A stretch of DNA of 18,660 nt from Oligoflexus sp. GTDB taxonomy: Bacteria > Bdellovibrionota_B > Oligoflexia > Oligoflexales > Oligoflexaceae. Shown piece after piece: positions 1 to 7,482 of the stretch. The stretch is from NCBI GenBank assembly GCA_030151925.1, contig JASLCY010000040.1, forward strand, positions 1 through 18,660, written 5' to 3'. A model generated the notes under the pieces. It saw only the letters and a program-made list of their open reading frames with translations. It was not told where the DNA came from and did no database searches. Within the stretch, counting starts at the first letter, position 1. Each line of letters opens with the position of its first letter. The position numbers and the translations under genes were made by a program.

Positions 1-138
1 TGGAAGGTCTGATGAATAACCTCTGACTTGCCAAGTGATGTGATTTAGAGCGGTCATAGCAAAAAAATCATTCTGCCTCAGAAGATTGCCTCATATTCGC
101 ATCCGAACAAAGCATAATTCCAATTGGAGAAATTATAA

Positions 139-798
139 ATGTGGTTAAGTAGAAATCTGAGTATTCTATTAATTAATCTACTTGCCGCCAATTCATTGCA
201 TAAGAAGAAATCTTTGACGCCTAATGCCTTAGAACAGGTCGAGGTTGAATCAAGTCAATTGTCTAAAGGTGAGATCGATGGCAGTTTATTTGAAATATTT
301 TCTACGCAGGTTGATAAAATCAATGTTTCTGAAATAAAAATTCCAAGGACAAAGACAAAAGTTATATTTTCAAAGTCTGAAACCGACTCAACAACTTCGG
401 CTTGTTTCATTGGCAGAGACAAGACTATTCTGCTGTTCGTTTCGAGCGAGTTGGGTCTTCCTCCACATGATTTAACAGATGTATGGCTTGTCTCTAACGT
501 TGCTCCGTCTCCAATCAAGGAAAAATGTGAACATTCTTCTGAAGTGTCTAAATCATTGAAGACAAAAGGAGGTTTTTATTTGGGGATGACTGGAAGTGAA
601 GTTGAAAAAATTTTAGGCTCACCTGAGCTTAAGATTGATAATGGAGTGATTTATGAAAAAAATTTTGATTTCTTTAACAAAGATTCAAACAATCAAGAAT
701 TCAAGATTAGAAGAACATCTCGAGCTGAGTTTGGATTTAATAAAGATAAGTTGAATTGGCTTCACTTCTTCAAAGTTGAGTCGAGTGATGTTGAATAA
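139..798 (+). CDS. hypothetical exported protein with a BamE/SmpA-like motif
   Basis: I do not recognise this 219-residue protein as a named family. The first 19 residues hold a hydrophobic run (ILLINLLAA) followed by HKKK, which fits a weak signal peptide or membrane anchor. Two cysteines lie in the body (near residues 89 and 130). Near residues 145-163 the stretch GGFYLGMTGSEVEKILGSP resembles the short helix-turn motif of BamE/SmpA/OmlA-like proteins (LGM-x-xx-EVxxxLGxP), so a small periplasmic domain is possible. GGAG at 126-129 sits 9 bases before the ATG and supports the start. Nothing in 1-138 looks like a gene. Base composition is AT-rich (about one third GC in places), unlike the genes from 1.8 kb onward. 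The next gene starts 19 bases downstream on the same strand, so the two may be cotranscribed. Function unknown. Confidence 0.65.
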   Translation: MWLSRNLSILLINLLAANSLHKKKSLTPNALEQVEVESSQLSKGEIDGSLFEIFSTQVDKINVSEIKIPRTKTKVIFSKSETDSTTSACFIGRDKTILLFVSSELGLPPHDLTDVWLVSNVAPSPIKEKCEHSSEVSKSLKTKGGFYLGMTGSEVEKILGSPELKIDNGVIYEKNFDFFNKDSNNQEFKIRRTSRAEFGFNKDKLNWLHFFKVESSDVE

Positions 799-817
799 GC
801 AAGCTTTGCCTTAAGCC

Positions 818-1081
818 ATGAGACGAAATATGAAATTATTCTTTTTCTTTCTGGGAATGCTTTCACCGTCGCTCTATGCCAAATGCAGATTACCTTCTCC
901 AGATTTAAAATCCCCACAGGATTCTCCACCTGCTGCTTTAGGAGTGATATCTTCAATAGATTTGAAAAACATGCGTCTTGAGTTGAAAAGCTCGAATAAG
1001 ATCATGAAAGTCAATTTGAAGGGAATTAGTAATATTTTACCGATTATGGGGGTGTCGGATCACTTGAGGCTTTGGCAGTAG
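818..1081 (+). CDS. small exported protein, probably frameshifted (continues in another frame to 1137)
   Basis: The open frame gives 87 residues. From the internal ATG at 830 it reads MKLFFFFLGMLSPSLYA, a clear signal peptide with a likely cut before Lys; the ATG at 818 has no good ribosome site, so 830 may be the true start. The mature part (GVISSIDLKNMRLELKSSNK and on) resembles a small beta-barrel of the OB/DUF5666 kind. The frame ends abruptly in SDHLRLWQ-stop at 1081. One frame over, from about 1048, the DNA reads GGVGSLEALAVGDSIKVTKR and stops at 1137. This is the natural ending of such a fold. Adding one G to the G5 run at 1048-1052 joins the two parts into about 106 residues. This is either a real frameshift (pseudogene) or a homopolymer sequencing error. 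AT-rich, like its neighbours. Confidence 0.55.
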   Translation: MRRNMKLFFFFLGMLSPSLYAKCRLPSPDLKSPQDSPPAALGVISSIDLKNMRLELKSSNKIMKVNLKGISNILPIMGVSDHLRLWQ

Positions 1082-1142
1082 GAGATTCGATCAAAGTTAC
1101 CAAAAGAACTGCAAAGCCTATGACGAGAAAATATTAGAACCA

Positions 1143-1176
1143 ATTCTCATCTCTTATTTCAAAAGAGATTGGGAAT
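1143..1176 (+). repeat. imperfect inverted repeat between two small genes
   Basis: ATTCTCATCTCTT (1143-1155) pairs with AAGAGATTGGGAAT (1163-1176) with one mismatch and one bulge, leaving a 7-base loop. It lies after the shifted-frame stop at 1137 and before the next gene at 1202. No T run follows, so it is a weak terminator candidate at best. Confidence 0.3.
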
Positions 1177-1201
1177 GATCTTGCAGAGGGTTGAGTATTC
1201 C

Positions 1202-1708
1202 ATGACAAGTAAGATTTTTATCTCAATACTATTGCTTTTCTCAATTTTAGCGAGGGCAAAGGAAATTCCGAGTGAGTTTGTCGGTAAACGATGGGCTGAA
1301 TTGCCGGCGACAAAGTATCCAGGATTTACTCTGCCGCTTACCTGGCCCGCGGAGAAGAAGCTAGCCCTCAGATACTATCAACCTGATTTTGAGCGGTATG
1401 TGATTACAATTACTGAGACGGTCGATTTAAAAGATCCGTCCAAGGATATTATTGTTACTGCCCTTGATCTTCGAAGCCTTTTAAAGGGTTACGACGGCAA
1501 AATTCTTCAGAGCCCTTCCAGCGATTGTGAAAGTAAAGAAGTTGCTGGTAAAGACGTGCTTGTAATCGGCCTTATCAGTCAAAATCGAGATAAACCAAGA
1601 AAGACCTATAAACCAAGCCGGGCTTGGAAGATCGAGCCGAAAAATATGGAATTCAAAGAAATTAAGGCAGCCAAAGTTCTTTGTGAACCTAAAAATTACG
1701 CCGAATAG
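1202..1708 (+). CDS. hypothetical secreted protein
   Basis: 168 residues from the ATG at 1202. I chose this start because it opens directly into a signal peptide, MTSKIFISILLLFSILARA followed by KEIPSEF, and because AGAGGG lies about 11 bases upstream. An in-frame TTG at 1169 would only add a non-hydrophobic leader. The mature protein is hydrophilic, with two cysteines (in SDCES and VLCEP) that could form a disulfide in the periplasm, and it shows no motif I can assign. It is more AT-rich (about 40 percent in a sampled line) than the genes to its right, like the two genes before it. It converges on the CAP-domain gene, whose stop is about 108 bases away. An 8-base inverted repeat (CGGAGAAG at 1782-1789, CTTCTCCG at 1820-1827) lies in or near that gap, without a T run. 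Function unknown. Confidence 0.65.
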   Translation: MTSKIFISILLLFSILARAKEIPSEFVGKRWAELPATKYPGFTLPLTWPAEKKLALRYYQPDFERYVITITETVDLKDPSKDIIVTALDLRSLLKGYDGKILQSPSSDCESKEVAGKDVLVIGLISQNRDKPRKTYKPSRAWKIEPKNMEFKEIKAAKVLCEPKNYAE

Positions 1709-1816
1709 GTGCCGCTTGTTTTCAAGCTCCTCAATCAGCTCCTTCAGCAAGAGCTCGACTAGATGCGGGCTGTTGGCAGACCGGAGAAGATGATGAGATC
1801 GCCCTGCTTCACCCGC

Positions 1817-2725
1817 CTACTTCTCCGCCTTCGCTAAAACCAAGACCAAGAGCTGCTCCTCATCACGCGGGGTGACGCTGATGCCGATCGCGTTCGCCTC
1901 GGGATTCAAGAGCAGGCCGCGGTGCTTCGGGGAGTTCCAGAGCAGGCGCGCGAGCGCCTCGTAGTCTTCGGCGGAGGCGCGGTCCTCGCCCAGCAGGGTG
2001 ATGCCCGACGATTTCAATTTCGCCTTCTGGTCCATGAGGTAGTCGTGCGGATGATGCAGATCGGTCTGCTTCGCAGCGCCCGCCGCGACGTCCCGCACGG
2101 CCGCGTTATCGGTCGCGAGCTCTTTTAAGCCCGTCTCCTTACGGACGCTCTGGATCCAGGCGAGGAACTCGACCTCGTTGGTCATCTTCGGATAAACGCG
2201 CTCATCCCGGTCCGCGGGCACCAGGGCCCAGAGCTCGGGGCCCTTGGTCTTCGAATCCTTCGGATAACACGTCACGGCTAAGGTCGTCAGCGCCTCGCCC
2301 TGCATGAAGTTGATCGTCTCGTCCTGCTTCACCGGCGCCTTCTTCTTCACGAGGGACTTCGGCTGGTTGCTCTTCACCGTCGTGGCGTCGAGGTCATAGG
2401 CCTTGCAATGGGCGGCAAGGGCCGCGCCGTGCAAGGTGACCTTAAAACGATCGCCTTCGATCACCGGCGCCGGCGCGGGCACGCTCAGCACCCACTGCCT
2501 CTTCCCCCGGCAATGCCCGTAGGCATAACCGCGATGGCCGTTGTCCTTGGCGAAGTCCGCCGCGAGCTTCTTGAGGTCGTTGACGTTGCGGACGAATTCC
2601 ACCTCGACCTGGGCATCAAAAACCCCCGCTTGCGCGAGGGTCTTCTCGGATTCGCCGCACACGTTAGCGCCCGCGCTCATGAGGTCGGCGCGGACGGCCA
2701 GGGCCAGTGCGAGCAGGGCTTGCAT
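1817..2725 (-). CDS. CAP/SCP-domain (cysteine-rich secretory protein family) exported protein
   Basis: 302 residues. The start MQALLALALAVRA is a short hydrophobic leader, signal-peptide-like though without a positive n-region. Residues 15-180 match nothing I know and carry several cysteines. Residues about 185-298 form a CAP domain (SCP/PR-1, PF00188): a first helix with VRKETGLKEL, a histidine-rich turn HHPHDYL (224-230), GEDRA (246-250) in the place of the usual GEN-A motif, and WNSPKHRGLLLNP (263-275) followed by IGISV. The His/Glu pocket residues of CAP proteins therefore appear kept, with Asp in place of Asn after the Glu. The family is extracellular or periplasmic and its bacterial role is poorly known. 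AGGTGA precedes the ATG by about 7 bases. It is the last gene of the operon, 13 bases after the acyl-CoA dehydrogenase stop. Confidence 0.8.
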   Translation of the reverse strand: MQALLALALAVRADLMSAGANVCGESEKTLAQAGVFDAQVEVEFVRNVNDLKKLAADFAKDNGHRGYAYGHCRGKRQWVLSVPAPAPVIEGDRFKVTLHGAALAAHCKAYDLDATTVKSNQPKSLVKKKAPVKQDETINFMQGEALTTLAVTCYPKDSKTKGPELWALVPADRDERVYPKMTNEVEFLAWIQSVRKETGLKELATDNAAVRDVAAGAAKQTDLHHPHDYLMDQKAKLKSSGITLLGEDRASAEDYEALARLLWNSPKHRGLLLNPEANAIGISVTPRDEEQLLVLVLAKAEK

Positions 2726-2738
2726 GATGCTTCACCTT

Positions 2739-3890
2739 TCAGAGAAGGCGGAAAATCGTCTGCAGCTGCATGTTGGAAGTGCCTTCGTAGAGTTTACCGA
2801 TCTTCGCGTCACGGTAGAACTTCTCGGCAGGGAATTCCTTGATGAAGCCGTATCCGCCGTAGATTTCGAGAGCCTTCGACGCCACGCGCTCCGCGACGTC
2901 GGAAACGAAGTATTTCGCCATCGCCGCTTCCTTGATGAAGTCCTGGCCGGCGTCCTTCAAACGAGCCGCGTTGTAAACCATGAGGCGCGCCGCCTCCACT
3001 TCAACCGCCATCTCCGCGAGCTGGAACTGGATGCCCTGGAAGTGGTTGAGGTGCTTGCCGAACTGCTCGCGTTCGCCCGCGTACTTGAGCGCGCCGTCGA
3101 GCGCGCCCTGCGCGAGGCCGAGCATCTGGGCGGCGATGCCGATGCGGCCTTCGTTCAAAGTCTCGATCGCGATCTTATAACCCTTGCCCCATTCGCCGAT
3201 CAGGTTCTCCTTGGGGATCTTGCAGTTATCGAGGAGGACCTCGCAGGTCGAGGAAGCGCGGATGCCGAGCTTCACTTCCTTCTTGCCGATGGCGAAGCCC
3301 GGGGTGCCGCGCTCGACGATGAAGCCGGTGATGCCCTTGTAGCCGAGGTTCGGGTCGACGTTCGCGAAGACGATGAAGATATCCGCTTCCTTCGCGTTGG
3401 TGATGAAGATCTTCTTGCCCTCGAGGCGATAGTGCGAACCCTCGTCATAGGCGCGGGCCTTCATCGCGAAAGCGTCCGAGCCCGAGTTCGCTTCGGTCAG
3501 GCAGTAGCTTCCCACCTTCTCCTGCGCGAGGAGCGGCAGGTACTTCGCCTTTTGTTTGTCGTTCGCCCAGCGGAGGAAGATGTTGTTCACGAGCGTGTTC
3601 TGCACGTCGCAGAGGACGCCGACCGAAGGATCGACCTTCGAGATGGCCTCGATCGCGAGGACCGCCATCATAAAGCTGCCGCCGGCGCCGCCGAACTGTT
3701 CGGGAAGCTCGATGCCCATGAGACCGAACTCGAAGAGCTTCTTCACGATGCCTGGGTCCATCGTCTCGGTCTCGTCCATCTCCATGACTTTGGGTTTGAT
3801 GACCTGATTCGAAAGTTTCTCGACTTCCGTCTGAAACATCTTTTCATCTTCACTCAAACGGGTGAGCGGGTGGCTATGATGTGCGCTCAT
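2739..3890 (-). CDS. acyl-CoA dehydrogenase, short/branched-chain type
   Basis: 383 residues, a full-length FAD-dependent acyl-CoA dehydrogenase that oxidises an acyl-CoA to the trans-2-enoyl-CoA and passes electrons to electron-transfer flavoprotein. Visible marks in order: N-terminal helical domain (about 10-125), the substrate/FAD signature YCLTEANSGSDA (129-140), the beta domain with GYKGITGFIVERGTPG, then REQFGK (274-279), YGGYGF (344-349) and the catalytic base Glu369 in LYEGTSNMQ. Long stretches such as LNEGRIGIAAQMLGLAQG and RASSTC closely follow mammalian ACADSB, so 2-methylbutyryl-CoA or another short/branched acyl-CoA is the best substrate guess; butyryl-CoA is possible. The ATG overlaps the previous stop (ATGA at 3890-3887), so translation is probably coupled. 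No electron-transfer flavoprotein or thiolase genes lie nearby, which is odd for a catabolic operon. Confidence 0.93.
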   Translation of the reverse strand: MSAHHSHPLTRLSEDEKMFQTEVEKLSNQVIKPKVMEMDETETMDPGIVKKLFEFGLMGIELPEQFGGAGGSFMMAVLAIEAISKVDPSVGVLCDVQNTLVNNIFLRWANDKQKAKYLPLLAQEKVGSYCLTEANSGSDAFAMKARAYDEGSHYRLEGKKIFITNAKEADIFIVFANVDPNLGYKGITGFIVERGTPGFAIGKKEVKLGIRASSTCEVLLDNCKIPKENLIGEWGKGYKIAIETLNEGRIGIAAQMLGLAQGALDGALKYAGEREQFGKHLNHFQGIQFQLAEMAVEVEAARLMVYNAARLKDAGQDFIKEAAMAKYFVSDVAERVASKALEIYGGYGFIKEFPAEKFYRDAKIGKLYEGTSNMQLQTIFRLL

Positions 3891-4813
3891 GTCTTGTCTC
3901 CGGTATTTTGTCGCGTTTTATTCGGCCCAAAAGTTGTAGCCTGCTCCGGAGTTTTTTTCACCACGAATGCGCTCTGATCCCCTAAACCTGGCACGTCGAG
4001 TTCGGCAATCGTGGCTTCTATTTCCTCTTCCAGCCGTTTTATCTCTGTCAAATTAGCTTGAAGTTGCTTCTGAACCCGCCGCGCATCCTTAATCGGCGCG
4101 TCGAGTTTCGCGAGAAGCCCAGCCGAGCTCTCGAACAGCGCCTGACGTTTGGCCTCGATTTTCCGGCAGCGTTTGACGAAGGCCGGCTTGTGCTCTTCCC
4201 GCAGCTTGAGCGAAACGCTGGTCAGGAATTGAGCGAAGGCGTCCCATGAATGCCGGTCGTGCCCGATATTGGGCGTCTCGCTGCCGAACGAACGGGCCGC
4301 CTCGTGGGAGCTCTCCGCGAAGAGGAATTCCTCATACTCCTGGCGAAGCTCCCTGATCTCCTCGTTGAGATCCTTCTTGGTCGCCTCGAGCGTTTCCTGC
4401 TGGGTCTTGAGATGTTCGATCGTCTGCGCGAAATGCGTGAGCTCCGCCGGGGAGAACGAGGTCTGCAGCTCCTTGATCGGCACTCCGAACAGGCGATGCT
4501 TGATGATGTTGCCGAGTATCAGGCCGTGCGCGAGCTGCAGGTAGTCGGACACGAAGGCGATCTCGCCCGTCTCGATATCCTGCGTGACTTTAAGCGCGGT
4601 AATCTTCAGGGGATCGAGGCCGTAGTAACGGACGGCCGGGTCCTTGACGTTGATCTCTTTCTGGAAGGTCTTGGTGAGCTCCGCGATCTCTATCCACAGG
4701 GCCGTGATGCCCTCGATCAAGGCGATGCGCTCAGGCGTCCCCTCGCGGAACTGCTTGATGGTCTCATCCCATTCGTGCCATTCGGCTTCGAGATTATGCC
4801 AGCTGTTGCTCAT
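3887..4813 (-). CDS. hypothetical coiled-coil protein
   Basis: 308 residues, no signal peptide and no membrane segment, so probably cytoplasmic. The frame stays open further upstream, but the start at 4813 is set by the ATGA overlap with the preceding stop and by the change from arginine-rich shadow sequence to a sensible protein beginning MSNSWHNLEAEWHEWDE. Predicted coiled coils at about 122-165 (LKTQQETLEATKKDLNEEI and following) and 208-272. A middle segment (about 60-115) has hydrophobic character (YLQLAHGLILGNIIKHRLFG) and may be a small globular or membrane-touching part. The C-terminus (about 280-308) is polar and probably disordered. I recognise no family. Its own stop overlaps the dehydrogenase start. 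It probably works with the other coiled-coil protein just upstream, but that is inference. Confidence 0.75.
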   Translation of the reverse strand: MSNSWHNLEAEWHEWDETIKQFREGTPERIALIEGITALWIEIAELTKTFQKEINVKDPAVRYYGLDPLKITALKVTQDIETGEIAFVSDYLQLAHGLILGNIIKHRLFGVPIKELQTSFSPAELTHFAQTIEHLKTQQETLEATKKDLNEEIRELRQEYEEFLFAESSHEAARSFGSETPNIGHDRHSWDAFAQFLTSVSLKLREEHKPAFVKRCRKIEAKRQALFESSAGLLAKLDAPIKDARRVQKQLQANLTEIKRLEEEIEATIAELDVPGLGDQSAFVVKKTPEQATTFGPNKTRQNTGDKT

Positions 4814-5619
4814 GGGCGGTCCTCCCCCTTCGGCAAGATCGTCTCGAGGTAACGCCGCGCTTCCCGAAGCTTCTCCCGAGCCGCATAGAGCGAAGCGAGC
4901 GCGTTGTCCGCATCGTCCCGCGCGGGATTCGCGCTGGCGCCGGCCTGCGTGAGGGCCGAAGGGCTGGGAGGCGGGGCGACCGGCATCGTATCGAGCCGGT
5001 GCCGCGAGGCCGCGAGCCAGCGCCGCATCTCCTGCTCCTGGGCTTCGAGCGCCGCGTTCGCCTGCTTGAGGCCGTTGATGACGCTCATCTCCCTCACCAC
5101 GAGCGCGGAGGTCTCGGTGAGGGTCGCGGGCGGATTCACCGCGAGCTCGAAGAGTTTGATGAACGGCTTCATCTGGCGAACCCGCTCCTGCAGGCCGTCG
5201 TCGATAACGCGCATCTTCTCGATGCATTTACGCAGCTTCGCCGGCTTGTCCTCGATGTTGAGGGCCGTCTCGAGCAGGGGGACCTTGTCCTGAACCTCGC
5301 GCGAGAAATTCTGCAAAGTCCGCTTGGCGGTCGTAAGCCCCTCGCGGATGAGCTCGAGCTCGTTGCGATCCAGGTCGCGGAGAGGAGGCAGGTCGTCCAT
5401 CAGCGTCGGCAGGTTCGGGATCGCCTGCCCGTAGCTGAGGAGGACGCTGTCGAGCGCCTGGCGCATCGATTCCCAACGCGTCACGAGCTTGCTGAGATCG
5501 CTCGGCGCCAGATAAGGAGTAAGGCGAGTCAGCTGATCCCTGAATGTCTCGAGATTATGTTCGAGATGATCGAATTGCAGAAAGGGATCCAAAAGTTGCC
5601 CCGTGGTGTTATCTGTCAT
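4810..5619 (-). CDS. hypothetical helical/coiled-coil protein, first gene of the operon
   Basis: 269 residues, with no export signal or membrane segment. Almost entirely predicted helix with heptad-like spacing in residues about 15-60, 85-160 and 175-205 (for example INGLKQANAALEAQEQEM). A proline/alanine/serine-rich linker follows (about 213-235, APPPSPSALTQAGASANPA) and then a last helix (NALASLYAAREKLREARRYL). No catalytic motif is visible and I cannot name a family. AGAGG lies 5 bases before the ATG at 5619. A promoter candidate is at 5660-5688. The stop TGA overlaps the ATG of the next gene, so the two coiled-coil proteins are probably made in a fixed ratio and may bind one another. Confidence 0.75.
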   Translation of the reverse strand: MTDNTTGQLLDPFLQFDHLEHNLETFRDQLTRLTPYLAPSDLSKLVTRWESMRQALDSVLLSYGQAIPNLPTLMDDLPPLRDLDRNELELIREGLTTAKRTLQNFSREVQDKVPLLETALNIEDKPAKLRKCIEKMRVIDDGLQERVRQMKPFIKLFELAVNPPATLTETSALVVREMSVINGLKQANAALEAQEQEMRRWLAASRHRLDTMPVAPPPSPSALTQAGASANPARDDADNALASLYAAREKLREARRYLETILPKGEDRP

Positions 5620-5659
5620 AACGACCTCTAAGGAAGCTCATGACTTGAATTAAGCCTGA

Positions 5660-5688
5660 TGTATAGGGTTCTGCTCCCTGATTGTCTC
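5660..5688 (-). promoter_or_regulatory. sigma70-like promoter for the coiled-coil/dehydrogenase operon
   Basis: On the minus strand GAGACA (5688-5683) and TATACA (5665-5660) are separated by exactly 17 bases; each hexamer matches 4 of 6 consensus bases. It lies about 40 bases before the first ATG of the operon (5619) and back to back with the hemE promoter candidate. Confidence 0.45.
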
Positions 5689-5728
5689 ATGGTAAGCTGA
5701 GCGTTGTCTACCGCCAAACCACGGCGAA

Positions 5729-5757
5729 GTGACCGAAATTATTGAGTGTTGTATAAA
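5729..5757 (+). promoter_or_regulatory. sigma70-like promoter for the hemE operon
   Basis: GTGACC (5729-5734) and TATAAA (5752-5757) are separated by 17 bases, matching 4 of 6 and 5 of 6 consensus bases. Transcription would begin near 5764, giving a leader of about 25 bases before the GTG at 5790. Confidence 0.55.
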
Positions 5758-5789
5758 GACTGTCCAATTTGGTGCATGAGGGAGCGAGC

Positions 5790-6845
5790 GTGAAGAAGAC
5801 TTTGGTCGAAGCAGCCTTTGGCAGGACCACTTCGAAAACCCCGATCTGGTTTCTGAGGCAAGCGGGACGCTATCTCCCTGAATACCGCGCGATCCGCAAG
5901 AACATGGAGTTCGTCGAACTCTGCCAGAACCCCGATCTCGCCGCGGAAGTGACCCTTCAACCGCTTCGCCGCTTCGACGTCGACGCCGCGATCATCTTTT
6001 CCGATATCCTGATCCCCTGTACGGCCATGGGCCAGCACCTGACCTTCGACGCCGGGCACGGCCCCGTGCTTTCGCATCCGGTGCGGTCGGCGCAGGACCT
6101 CTTCAAGCTCCATCATCCGAACGTCGAAAAAGAGCTCGGTTACGTCGGCGAGGCGATCACGGTCACCAAAAAGGGCCTGCGCCCCGACCAGACGATGATA
6201 GGTTTCGCCGGCGCGCCTTTCACCGTGGCGAGCTACATGATCGAAGGCGCGAGCAGCAAGAACTTCACCGAGGTGAAGAAGCTGCGCTACACCCAGCCGC
6301 AGGTCTTCGTCGAGCTGCTCGAGCTCATCAGCGCCGTGACGGTCGAATACCTCCTCATGCAGGTGAAGGCGGGAGCGGACGCGCTGATGCTCTTCGATAC
6401 CTGGGCGAACCAACTGATCGCCGAGGATTATCGCGAGCTGGTATTCCCGCACATCAACAAGGTCATCGAGCAGGTGAAGGCGAAGTGGGACGGCCCGATC
6501 ATCTATTATCCCGGGCAGAGCCTCGAATGGCTCTTCGAGCTGGGCGGCTTCCACGGCGACGTCCTGGCGATCGATTGGCGAAGCCGCCTGCCGCGCGCGC
6601 TCGCCCTGATCGAAAACCTCGGCCTCAACGTGAGCGTGCAGGGCAACCTCGACCCGCAGACGTTCCTGGCCCCGGAATCGCATCTGCGCCGCTCGGTGCA
6701 GACCATCCTCGAAGCGGGGCAGAAGGCGCGCGGGCACATCTTCAACGTCGGTCACGGGCTCCTTCCGCACACGCCTCCCGAGGCGCTCCACATCGCGATC
6801 GACGAAGTGCGGAAGTTCGACAAGACCCGCGACGCGAGAAGTTGA
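5790..6845 (+). CDS. hemE: uroporphyrinogen decarboxylase
   Basis: 351 residues, the usual length. HemE removes the four acetate carboxyls of uroporphyrinogen III to give coproporphyrinogen III in heme synthesis, in the cytoplasm and without a cofactor. Visible marks: WFLRQAGRYLPEY (20-32) with the substrate-binding arginines; IIFSDIL (68-74) with the catalytic Asp72; GFAGAPFTVASYMIEG (138-153) with the conserved Tyr149; LFDTWANQL (201-209); and FNVGHGLLPHTPPEA (318-332) with the conserved His322. I chose the GTG at 5790 because GAGGGAG sits about 7 bases upstream and MKKTLVEAAFG aligns with known N-termini; the frame is open slightly further upstream from a TTG. First gene of a compact plus-strand run; the next gene starts 7 bases after the stop. 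No other heme genes are in the window. Confidence 0.96.
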   Translation: MKKTLVEAAFGRTTSKTPIWFLRQAGRYLPEYRAIRKNMEFVELCQNPDLAAEVTLQPLRRFDVDAAIIFSDILIPCTAMGQHLTFDAGHGPVLSHPVRSAQDLFKLHHPNVEKELGYVGEAITVTKKGLRPDQTMIGFAGAPFTVASYMIEGASSKNFTEVKKLRYTQPQVFVELLELISAVTVEYLLMQVKAGADALMLFDTWANQLIAEDYRELVFPHINKVIEQVKAKWDGPIIYYPGQSLEWLFELGGFHGDVLAIDWRSRLPRALALIENLGLNVSVQGNLDPQTFLAPESHLRRSVQTILEAGQKARGHIFNVGHGLLPHTPPEALHIAIDEVRKFDKTRDARS

Positions 6846-6852
6846 GCGAGCG

Positions 6853-7482
6853 ATGGCCGAGCACCTCTACACCTACATCGATCCGGTCTCCGAGCGCGAC
6901 ATGAAGAAGGCGCTGGATCTCCTGCAAGACGATGGCGTCATCGCCTATCCGCTCGACTGCAACTGGGCCTTCGGCTGCGACGCGAGCAACGTGAAGGCGC
7001 TCGACCGCATCAAGCGCCTGAAGCCGACCCATCCCAAGGATCAGCCCTTCAGCTTGATCTGCGCGGACATGGCGATGGCTTCGACCGTGGGCAACATCGA
7101 CAACAATCAATACCGGGTGCTGAAGAAATGCTGGCCCGGGCCTTACACCGTGATCCTCACGCGGCATAAATCGCTGCCGCGGCAGATCAAGGACAAACGC
7201 CCGGTGGTCGGCATCAAGGTGCCCGATTCCCCTCTGGTGCGCGAGCTCGTCACGCGGCTCGGCCGGCCTCTGGCCACGACCTCGGTGCCGCGCATGGCGA
7301 ACGGCGAGACGGCGAAGATGGGTTACGAGGTCTTCGAGGAATTCGGCCACGGCATCGATCTCCTGCTCGACCTCGGCGAGGAGCTGCCCGCCCTCGATTC
7401 GACCATCGTGGACTTCTCGGACGGCGAGCCGGTGATCGTCCGCGCCGGCGTCGGCGATACCAAGATCTTTGGAGGCTCCTGA
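6853..7482 (+). CDS. yciO: YciO-like protein of the TsaC/Sua5/YrdC family
   Basis: 209 residues, a single YrdC-type domain close in length and order to E. coli YciO. Visible: GGVIAYP-type nucleotide-binding start (DDGVIAYPLDCNWAFGCD, 26-43), KDQPFSLIC (62-70), CWPGPYTVIL (93-102), VVGIKVPDSP (118-126), ATTSV (141-145), DSTIVD (182-187) and VRAGVGDTKIF (196-206). TsaC/Sua5 enzymes make threonylcarbamoyl-AMP for the t6A modification of tRNA. Here the loop normally reading SAN-xSG is TTSVPR and the first motif has Leu where TsaC has Thr, which points to the YciO branch, whose cellular role is less settled. The start follows hemE by 7 bases with only a weak GAG site, so it probably relies on coupling. 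Its stop overlaps the mtnB start (TGATG). Confidence 0.88.
   Translation: MAEHLYTYIDPVSERDMKKALDLLQDDGVIAYPLDCNWAFGCDASNVKALDRIKRLKPTHPKDQPFSLICADMAMASTVGNIDNNQYRVLKKCWPGPYTVILTRHKSLPRQIKDKRPVVGIKVPDSPLVRELVTRLGRPLATTSVPRMANGETAKMGYEVFEEFGHGIDLLLDLGEELPALDSTIVDFSDGEPVIVRAGVGDTKIFGGS

Noticed and set aside
2541..3977. 478-codon plus-strand open frame opposite the acyl-CoA dehydrogenase
   Set aside because: Antisense shadow; composition typical of reversed GC-rich codons.
4814..5227. Upstream extension of the 308-residue coiled-coil protein
   Set aside because: The extra part is Arg/Pro/Gly-rich noise overlapping the 269-residue protein in another frame; the ATGA start at 4813 is far better.
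5739..6791. 350-codon minus-strand open frame opposite hemE
   Set aside because: Antisense shadow; hemE is certain and the frame crosses its promoter.
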